NCBI GenBank assembly: GCA_022842565.1 | Contig: JALHPH010000113.1 | Coordinates: 1-5,994 of the forward strand | Direction: 5' to 3' | DNA from: Fimbriimonadaceae bacterium | Lineage (GTDB): Bacteria > Armatimonadota > Fimbriimonadia > Fimbriimonadales > Fimbriimonadaceae | DNA: 5,994 nt | Shown: positions 1-4,952 of the stretch, one piece after another | Layout of the letters: each line of letters opens with the position of its first letter | How positions within the stretch are numbered: the stretch's first letter is position 1 | Notes under the pieces: model-generated | What the model was told of the DNA's origin: nothing | The model's database searches: none | What the model saw: the letters and a program-made list of their open reading frames with translations, nothing else | Translations under genes and position numbers: made by a program

Positions 1-416
1 TCTCGACCTTCCGTAGTAGCTCGGCGGGCGGGCAGCACATGCAGAAGAACGAGACCGCCATCCGAGTGGTACACAAGCCCTCCGGCATTGTGGTGACATG
101 CCAAGACGAACGCAGTCAGGCCCAAAACAAACTAAAAGCTATGGCCGTCCTGCGAACCAAGCTTTACGAAGCGGAGCAAGAGCGCCTCTCAAAAGAGCGC
201 GGCACCCTACGACGCGGCCTGATCGGCAGCGGGGACCGCAGCGAAAAGATCCGCACCTATAACTTCCCGCAAAGCCGCATTACCGATCATCGCATCGGCA
301 TGGACATGCACAACATGACCACCTTCCTGGACGGCGACATCCAGCCGCTTATCGATGCGTTGGTGCAAGAAGAGCAGGCACAGAAGCTCTTGGATGCCGA
401 ACAATCCACCGTCTAA
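1..416 (+). CDS. prfA: Peptide chain release factor 1 (RF1), C-terminal part, 5' end outside window
   Basis: Terminates translation at UAA and UAG codons in the ribosome; the GGQ loop reaches the peptidyl transferase centre and triggers peptidyl-tRNA hydrolysis. The reading frame is open from base 3 to the TAA at 414-416 and covers about 138 residues. The GGQ motif lies at 27-35, followed by the conserved stretch TGIVV-CQDERSQ-like (here SGIVVTCQDERSQ) and the RF1-type block GSGDRSEKIRTYNFPQSRIT then DHRIG. That block separates RF1 from RF2, whose equivalent region reads quite differently. About 126 residues follow GGQ, close to the E. coli RF1 value, so the C-terminus is complete. The PxT stop-codon-reading motif would lie upstream, outside the window. 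Oddity: the usual SGAGGQHVN reads SSAGGQHMQ here. An ATG at 39 is internal and not a start. The GGQ glutamine is normally methylated by PrmC, often encoded next to prfA, but not on this side. Confidence 0.95.
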   Translation, partial: STFRSSSAGGQHMQKNETAIRVVHKPSGIVVTCQDERSQAQNKLKAMAVLRTKLYEAEQERLSKERGTLRRGLIGSGDRSEKIRTYNFPQSRITDHRIGMDMHNMTTFLDGDIQPLIDALVQEEQAQKLLDAEQSTV

Positions 417-456
417 TTCAGCGCCTTTTTAGCCTGCTCAGTCGTCCCATCTGTAA

Positions 457-468
457 GTTCATTTGAAC
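457..468. promoter_or_regulatory. 12-bp inverted repeat upstream of gyrB, possible operator
   Basis: GTTCATTTGAAC is a perfect hyphenated dyad (GTTCA, 2-base spacer, TGAAC) in the gene-free stretch between prfA and gyrB. It overlaps the candidate -35 element. This position suits a repressor site or simply chance. The half-site GTTC/GAAC resembles the building blocks of some LexA boxes, but the arrangement here does not match a standard LexA operator, so no regulator is named. Confidence 0.3.
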
Positions 469-490
469 CTAAATTTGCGGGGTATACTCT
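463..490 (+). promoter_or_regulatory. Candidate sigma-70-type promoter for gyrB
   Basis: A -35-like TTGAAC at 463-468 is followed by an AT-rich -10 region. TATACT at 483-488 matches TATAAT at five of six bases, but leaves a short 14-base spacer. TACTCT at 485-490 gives a more normal 16-base spacer with a poorer hexamer. Transcription would begin around 495-500, just before a leader hairpin. No convincing terminator separates prfA from gyrB, so some read-through from prfA is possible. Confidence 0.4.
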
Positions 491-498
491 TGTTTTCT

Positions 499-523
499 CC
501 AGGGGAGAGCTGTTTCCCCGTGG
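499..523 (+). promoter_or_regulatory. Leader hairpin in the gyrB 5' untranslated region
   Basis: CCAGGGGA at 499-506 pairs with TCCCC at 515-519 and TGG at 521-523, leaving one bulged G at 520 and an 8-base loop (507-514). This gives eight base pairs, six of them G-C. There is no T-tract after it, so it is not an intrinsic terminator. It would sit at or very near the 5' end of a transcript from the candidate promoter, where it could protect the mRNA or affect translation. Its role is inference; the pairing is visible. Confidence 0.4.
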
Positions 524-557
524 CGGGCCTAGAAAGCGCCGCCGAAAGACCAAGCCT

Positions 558-2627
558 ATGACGAATCCACAACTTCCGGAAAGGGATGAAGCCGAATCGG
601 CGACTCCCGAGCCCGTCTACACGCCCGACCTTGCGGGAATGATCTCGGACGAAACCCAGACCATTAGCAACAAGGTCGAAACGGCCTACACCGCCGATAG
701 TATCCAGGTGCTGGAGGGGCTGGAAGCAGTTCGCCGCCGACCCGGTATGTACATCGGCGATAACGGTCGCCGTGGACTCCACCAGATGTTCCGCGAAGTT
801 CTCGATAACTCGGTGGACGAGGCGCTAGCTGGCTACTGCGATGAAATCATCGTCACGCTTTTCGCTGACGGCTCGGTGAGCGTCGAAGATAACGGTCGAG
901 GAATTCCCATCGATATCAAGCCGGAATTCGGTATTTCCGCACTCGAAATCATCATGACCAAGCTGCACGCCGGCGGTAAGTTCGGCGGCGGCGGATACAA
1001 GGTCTCGGGTGGATTGCACGGTGTCGGCGTATCGTGTACCAATGCGCTCTCGTTGTGGCTGGAAGCCAAGGTACGTCGCGAAGGCAAGGAGCACTTCCAG
1101 CGCTATGAGCAAGGCGTGCCGATTGCGCCGGTCCGAGTGATTGGCGATGCCAAGCAAAACGGCACCACCGTGCACTATAAGCCTGACCCCGAAGTATTGA
1201 CCGATGTGCAACACGATCCGCACCTCATCAAGAACCGACTGAAGGAGCTGGCTTACCTCAATAAGACTGTCACTTTCGTGTTCAAAGATGAATCGCTGGG
1301 AACCGAAGATACCTTTAAGTTTGAGCGCGGCATTGTGCAACTTGTAGAGGATATGAACTCCACGAAGGAGCCGATTCACCGTAAAGTTGCCTACTTTAAG
1401 CGGATCAAGGACACTTACGAAATGGAAGTGGCCCTGCAGTTCCATAACGGCTATAACGAAACCATCCTTGCGTTCTCAAATAACATCCATCAGCCCGATG
1501 GAGGAACACACGTTTCTGGTTTCTCGGCGGCGCTCACTCGCGTGCTGAACTCCTACGCACGCAAAATGAATTTGCTGAAGGAAAAGGACAAGAACTTTAC
1601 GAGCGATGACGTCTCCGATGGTCTTACAGCGGTCATTGCACTCAAGCTTGAAAACCCAAGCTATAACTCGCAAGACAAAGTGAAGCTTGTGACGCCAGAA
1701 GTACAGGGTCTCGCCAACTCACTGGTGGGTGATGGTTTAACGACTTTCCTAGAAGAAAACCCGCAAGAAGCCAAGCGCATTATCGACAAGGCCGCGCTCG
1801 CACAGCGTGCTCGTGAAGCCGCCCGAAAGGCCGCGGAATCGGTCAAGCGCCAAAGCGCCATGGAGAGCTTCGGCCTTCCCGGAAAACTCAGCGACTGCAT
1901 GAGCAAGGATGTTGATAAATGCGAGCTGTTCCTCGTCGAGGGCGACTCGGCGGGAGGATCGGCCAAGAGCGCACGCGACCGTGTGACCCAAGCCATCCTG
2001 CCGCTCCGTGGCAAGATCCTGAACGTGGAGAGGGCTCGAATCGACAAAGCGCTTGATAACGAAGAAATTAAGTCGCTCATCGCCGCGCTCGGCACCGGAA
2101 TCGATATCCACATCGGCCGAAAATATGAAGAAGAAAATGGCAAGGAATCGGGTTTTGATATCTCGAAACTACGCTACAACAAGATCATCATCATGACGGA
2201 TGCTGACGTGGATGGCGAACACATCCGCACACTGTTGCTCACCTTCTTCTACCGCTATATGCGACCGCTCGTAGATGCCGGACACATCTATTTCACGCAG
2301 CCGCCGCTCTTCGTTGTGAAGATCGGTCCAAGCGAGCGAATCTATGCCGCAGACCAAGAAGAACTGGATGTGATTCTGAAGCAGAACAAGCGCAAGAAGC
2401 CAATCGTGACTCGCTTTAAAGGTCTGGGTGAAATGAACGCTGACGAGTTGGGTGAAACGACGATGGACCCAACAAATCGCAAGCTAATGCAAGTCACCAT
2501 CGACCCAGAATTCGAAATCGAAGTCGAACAAACGTTCAGCACGCTCATGGGCGAAAAAGTTGAGCCCCGGCGCGACTACATCGAGGCCCACGCGAAAGAA
2601 GCGCTGGACGTCGACTGGCATTATTAA
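558..2627 (+). CDS. gyrB: DNA gyrase subunit B (type IIA topoisomerase ATPase/TOPRIM subunit)
   Basis: Works with GyrA as an A2B2 enzyme that introduces negative supercoils using ATP, in the cytoplasm. The 689-aa product has all parts in order: GHKL ATPase domain (about 45-260) with EVLDNSVDEA holding the likely general base E80 and Mg-binding N84, DNGRGIP at 111-117 with D111, and the glycine-rich lid GGLHGVGVS at 151-159; transducer domain (about 260-430); TOPRIM domain (about 455-570) with LVEGDSAGGSAKSARDR (catalytic E461) and TDADVDGEH (D548, D550, D552); and the GyrB tail with RFKGLGEMN. ILPLRGKILNVE favours GyrB over ParE. It lacks the long insertion found in E. coli GyrB. RPGMYIGD starts at residue 61 rather than about 22, so this start gives a roughly 38-residue acidic extension; ATG 639 (M28) is the alternative, and neither start has a clear Shine-Dalgarno. 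The transducer lysine motif reads QDK (372-374) instead of the usual QTK. Confidence 0.96.
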   Translation: MTNPQLPERDEAESATPEPVYTPDLAGMISDETQTISNKVETAYTADSIQVLEGLEAVRRRPGMYIGDNGRRGLHQMFREVLDNSVDEALAGYCDEIIVTLFADGSVSVEDNGRGIPIDIKPEFGISALEIIMTKLHAGGKFGGGGYKVSGGLHGVGVSCTNALSLWLEAKVRREGKEHFQRYEQGVPIAPVRVIGDAKQNGTTVHYKPDPEVLTDVQHDPHLIKNRLKELAYLNKTVTFVFKDESLGTEDTFKFERGIVQLVEDMNSTKEPIHRKVAYFKRIKDTYEMEVALQFHNGYNETILAFSNNIHQPDGGTHVSGFSAALTRVLNSYARKMNLLKEKDKNFTSDDVSDGLTAVIALKLENPSYNSQDKVKLVTPEVQGLANSLVGDGLTTFLEENPQEAKRIIDKAALAQRAREAARKAAESVKRQSAMESFGLPGKLSDCMSKDVDKCELFLVEGDSAGGSAKSARDRVTQAILPLRGKILNVERARIDKALDNEEIKSLIAALGTGIDIHIGRKYEEENGKESGFDISKLRYNKIIIMTDADVDGEHIRTLLLTFFYRYMRPLVDAGHIYFTQPPLFVVKIGPSERIYAADQEELDVILKQNKRKKPIVTRFKGLGEMNADELGETTMDPTNRKLMQVTIDPEFEIEVEQTFSTLMGEKVEPRRDYIEAHAKEALDVDWHY

Positions 2628-2655
2628 GAATTCCCAGCAAAGCAACTAGTTTCGC

Positions 2656-2695
2656 CCGGCAAACTCGTAGGAGTGCCGGCCGATTCTATTTGTTT
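2656..2695 (+). terminator. Candidate intrinsic terminator after gyrB
   Basis: CCGGC (2656-2660) pairs with GCCGG (2675-2679), and ACTC (2663-2666) pairs with GAGT (2671-2674), around a GTAG loop, with a 2-base AA bulge on the 5' arm. The nine-pair stem lies 28 bases after the gyrB stop. A T-rich stretch follows at 2684-2695 but is interrupted and begins four bases after the stem, so termination may be weak. Confidence 0.45.
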
Positions 2696-2717
2696 GGCAA
2701 ATGAAGTGTTCTACTCT
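2690..2717 (+). promoter_or_regulatory. Weak candidate promoter for the PEP-CTERM gene
   Basis: TTGTTT at 2690-2695 and TACTCT at 2712-2717 are 16 bases apart and about 48 bases upstream of the gene's start codon. TACTCT keeps the first, second and last bases of the -10 consensus only. The same hexamer occurs with the same 16-base spacer upstream of gyrB, which is suggestive but could be chance. Confidence 0.25.
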
Positions 2718-2753
2718 CATGTGCTGACGGGTGCGTTGTGCCCCGTTACCAAA

Positions 2754-2759
2754 AAGGAG
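2754..2759 (+). promoter_or_regulatory. Strong Shine-Dalgarno site that fixes the start at 2766
   Basis: AAGGAG sits six bases before the ATG at 2766. The frame stays open further upstream to an ATG at 2673, but that start lies inside the gyrB terminator hairpin, and starting there would place 31 non-hydrophobic residues before an otherwise good signal peptide. The site therefore decides in favour of 2766. Confidence 0.8.
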
Positions 2760-2765
2760 AGAAGA

Positions 2766-3395
2766 ATGAAACGTATCGCAATGATGATGGTGCTGACTGG
2801 GTGCGCAAGCCTCAGCTTCGCCCAAATTTTCGACATGGGTTCCAACCTGGAGCACCGCACGCTTGACTTGACCGGAAGCCAATCGGTAGCCATCCCGACG
2901 GTGGTCTATTCGGCGTTGCCGGGGCCATACAGCGCATTCGCTGCTCGAACCGGTTCCCTCGGTATCGAGGACTACACCTCCACCGCGACCAGCCCATTCG
3001 GCCTCAACTCGATGCAGTTTGTGGGCGGAGTCACAGCGGTTGGCGGTCAGCTTCGCTTCGATTTCCTAGATTCGAGCGGTTCGGCTGTAAGCTCTTTCAC
3101 GAGCACTTTTGGCACGGCCGGTAACTTTGTCTGGACGATCTCGGGCATCGCACCGCTCAACATCACGCTGCCGACCAGCGGCCGCCTACGAATCACCGCC
3201 CTCAACGGCGTGACCGGTCAGTGGTTCCTTGCTTCTGCGGCTCCAACGATTGGCACGAACGATCCAAGCTTTGGCGGAGCAACTGGTTTCAACCACCGCT
3301 ACCAGTTGGAAGCGGTTCCTGAGCCAGCTACGATGACGGCGCTCGGCCTCGGCATCGCAGCGATGCTTCGCCGCCGCAAAGCAGCTAAGAAGTAA
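2766..3395 (+). CDS. Secreted PEP-CTERM sorting domain protein of unknown function
   Basis: The 209-aa product begins with a signal peptide: positive MKR, hydrophobic IAMMMVLTG, and a likely signal peptidase I site after SFA (residue 19). The middle (20-182) is rich in Gly, Ser, Thr and aromatic residues, with no catalytic motif that I recognise, and probably forms a beta-sandwich. The C-terminus is a textbook PEP-CTERM tail: VPEPAT (184-189), a short hydrophobic segment (190-201) and a basic end RRRKAAKK. In bacteria with exosortase this tail anchors and is then cut, delivering the protein to the cell surface or extracellular matrix. LTGC at 10-13 also fits a lipobox, but the cysteine is unusually early, so lipidation is less likely. 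It has its own strong ribosome binding site, a promoter candidate and a strong terminator, so it is probably transcribed alone. No exosortase gene is in view. Function is unknown. Confidence 0.88.
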   Translation: MKRIAMMMVLTGCASLSFAQIFDMGSNLEHRTLDLTGSQSVAIPTVVYSALPGPYSAFAARTGSLGIEDYTSTATSPFGLNSMQFVGGVTAVGGQLRFDFLDSSGSAVSSFTSTFGTAGNFVWTISGIAPLNITLPTSGRLRITALNGVTGQWFLASAAPTIGTNDPSFGGATGFNHRYQLEAVPEPATMTALGLGIAAMLRRRKAAKK

Positions 3396-3415
3396 GGCCC
3401 CGCCCTGCAGATCAA

Positions 3416-3447
3416 GCCTTCGACGCCACGGTGTCGGGGGCTTTTTT
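3416..3447 (+). terminator. Strong intrinsic terminator after the PEP-CTERM gene
   Basis: GCCTTCGACGC (3416-3426) pairs along its full length with GTGTCGGGGGC (3431-3441), including three G-U pairs, around a CACG tetraloop. Six T residues follow directly at 3442-3447, and the two A residues before the stem can extend the pairing into that T-tract. It begins 20 bases after the stop codon. It separates the PEP-CTERM gene from rpoN. I see nothing else that I can name between 3448 and 3553. Confidence 0.87.
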
Positions 3448-3553
3448 GCGACCAAAGCGCCCGTGCAGTTACCGGAGTCTGGAGCTTGCGATGCGAACTC
3501 AGGCAATAAGGCGGTGAAGGGTGGCATCCCGTATCCCAACGATGAACCTTGTT

Positions 3554-3559
3554 AAGGGG
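3554..3559 (+). promoter_or_regulatory. Probable ribosome binding site of rpoN, start ambiguous
   Basis: AAGGGG lies seven bases before a TTG at 3567 and thirteen before the ATG at 3573. Spacing favours the TTG, codon identity the ATG; the two choices differ by only two residues. A further in-frame TTG at 3549 lies before this site, and an ATG at 3585 would still leave the conserved region I whole. Confidence 0.45.
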
Positions 3560-3572
3560 AACTTCGTTGACC

Positions 3573-4952
3573 ATGAACACGGGGATGAGGCAGAACACTG
3601 CCACGCGACAAGATATTCAGCTAAGGGTAGACCCCAGGGTCATCCTGAGCGGCCAACTGCTTGAGCTCAATTCGGTTGAATTGCGCTCGATGATCGAGAC
3701 CGAATTGCAGGAGAACCCTGCGCTTGAGTGGCTCGATGAAGGAATGTATGAGCTTCACCAGGACGAGATTTATCGCTCGGTCGCTCCGCAAGAGCTGCGG
3801 GTCGGCACGGAGGATCGCGAGGTTCTGCGCTCGCGGGTCAACGATGCCGAAGAGACGGACTGGCTGGATTTCGCCGCCTCCTTTGATTCCCTGGAGGATC
3901 ACCTTGAAGGTCAACTGCATACGGCAGCAAACGGCGAGCTTTGGCCGGCACTCGAGCTGCTGATCGCCTCGCTAGATGAGCGCGGATACCTAGATTCTCC
4001 CCTGGAGGAGATTGCGCTCGACCATAAGATTGATTACGAAATCCTTGAAAGGGCCTTGGAGATGCTGCAAGCCTGCGAGCCAGCTGGGGTAGGCGCGCGC
4101 AATCTGCAGGAATCGCTTGCCCTGCAACTGCGCTATGCCGAGACCGACGAGGCACAGATGGCCCATGCCATCGTGACCGAGGCCTTCGACGATTTGGTTC
4201 AGCGCAACGTTCGTGCGTTGATGCGCCATTTTAAGGCGGTTCCTTCGCTGATTCAGGCGGCTTTTGACGAAATTCTGCAGCTCACTCCACATCCGGCAGA
4301 GGGTTTCAATCGGGCGCAGCAATGGTCCTCGCGCAGTCGCTCGGTTTCGGTGCCGGTCGATCTGGTTCTGAACCGCACGGAAGTGGGTTGGAGCGTCGAG
4401 GTTCCGGGAATTGACTCGCATGATCTCGTCGTCAACCGGATGTATCGCGACCGCATGGAAGCGGTCGCCAAGCGGCGTGACCTAGCGGAAGAACACAAGC
4501 ACCTGGCGACCTACGTTCAGCGCGCAAACACCTTCATCGAGTCGCTACGCCAGCGCGGCGCGACCCTTCGCCGGGTGGGGCACTATCTCATCGAGCATCA
4601 ATCAGGCTATGTGGCCACGGGCGATGTCGCATTCTTGAAGTCTCTGACGCGCCGAAAGCTTGCCGCTGACTTGGACCTGCACGAGAGCACCATCAGTCGC
4701 GCAACGGCCGGAAAGCACGTGCAACTCGCGAATGGCGAAGTCGTCTCATTCGACGTGTTCTTTAAGCCCGCCCTGCGCGTGCAGCAGATGATCGGCGAGA
4801 TATTGGCGACCGAGAAGCCGGGCGAGCCGCTTTCGGATGAGAAGATCGCGGCGATGCTGGCCGAGCGCGGCGTGGACGTGGCACGGCGCACGGTCAACAA
4901 GTACCGTGACCGATCCAAGATGCTCTCATCGCGCCGCCGGCGAAGCGCCTAA
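3573..4952 (+). CDS. rpoN: RNA polymerase sigma-54 factor (RpoN), divergent
   Basis: Directs RNA polymerase to -24/-12 promoters, where opening needs an AAA+ enhancer-binding activator. The 459-aa product has the family layout. Region I (about 12-52) keeps the LLELNSVEL and ELQENPALE pattern but has VDPRV where MTPQL is usual. An acidic linker region II follows (about 53-105). The core-binding domain (about 106-245) includes LEDHLEGQL, LDERGYLD, CEPAGVGARNLQESL and LTPHPAEGF. The DNA-binding part has a helix-turn-helix with LDLHESTISRA (368-378) and the diagnostic RpoN box ARRTVNKYRD at 437-446 near the basic C-terminus. The RpoN box, which reads the -24 element, is intact, so a working sigma factor is likely. 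The usual neighbours hpf, ptsN and lptB are absent, and no activator is in the window. I see no good promoter for it. The start at 3573 is one of several close choices. Its stop overlaps that of the opposing protease gene. Confidence 0.93.
   Translation: MNTGMRQNTATRQDIQLRVDPRVILSGQLLELNSVELRSMIETELQENPALEWLDEGMYELHQDEIYRSVAPQELRVGTEDREVLRSRVNDAEETDWLDFAASFDSLEDHLEGQLHTAANGELWPALELLIASLDERGYLDSPLEEIALDHKIDYEILERALEMLQACEPAGVGARNLQESLALQLRYAETDEAQMAHAIVTEAFDDLVQRNVRALMRHFKAVPSLIQAAFDEILQLTPHPAEGFNRAQQWSSRSRSVSVPVDLVLNRTEVGWSVEVPGIDSHDLVVNRMYRDRMEAVAKRRDLAEEHKHLATYVQRANTFIESLRQRGATLRRVGHYLIEHQSGYVATGDVAFLKSLTRRKLAADLDLHESTISRATAGKHVQLANGEVVSFDVFFKPALRVQQMIGEILATEKPGEPLSDEKIAAMLAERGVDVARRTVNKYRDRSKMLSSRRRRSA

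Noticed and set aside
414..440. T-run CCTTTTTAG just after prfA as an intrinsic terminator
   Set aside because: No stable stem precedes the five T residues, so I could not support a terminator.
825..1445. A 206-codon open frame on the minus strand within gyrB
   Set aside because: It lies wholly inside the well-supported gyrB, shows no recognisable domain, and is explained by codon bias of the sense gene.
1661..2143. A 160-codon minus-strand open frame rich in Ser, Arg and Ala inside gyrB
   Set aside because: Antisense shadow of the TOPRIM-coding part; low-complexity composition and no ribosome binding site.
2673..2765. Upstream extension of the PEP-CTERM gene to an ATG at 2673
   Set aside because: It would put 31 polar residues before the signal peptide, has no ribosome binding site, and starts inside a hairpin; ATG 2766 has AAGGAG at ideal spacing.
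3112..3270. TGGCAC-containing stretches as sigma-54 -24/-12 promoters
   Set aside because: The TGGCAC matches lie inside the PEP-CTERM coding region and lack a TTGC element at the required spacing.
3186..3604. Minus-strand open frames across the PEP-CTERM and rpoN junction
   Set aside because: They run through the strong plus-strand terminator and the start of rpoN and have no family resemblance.
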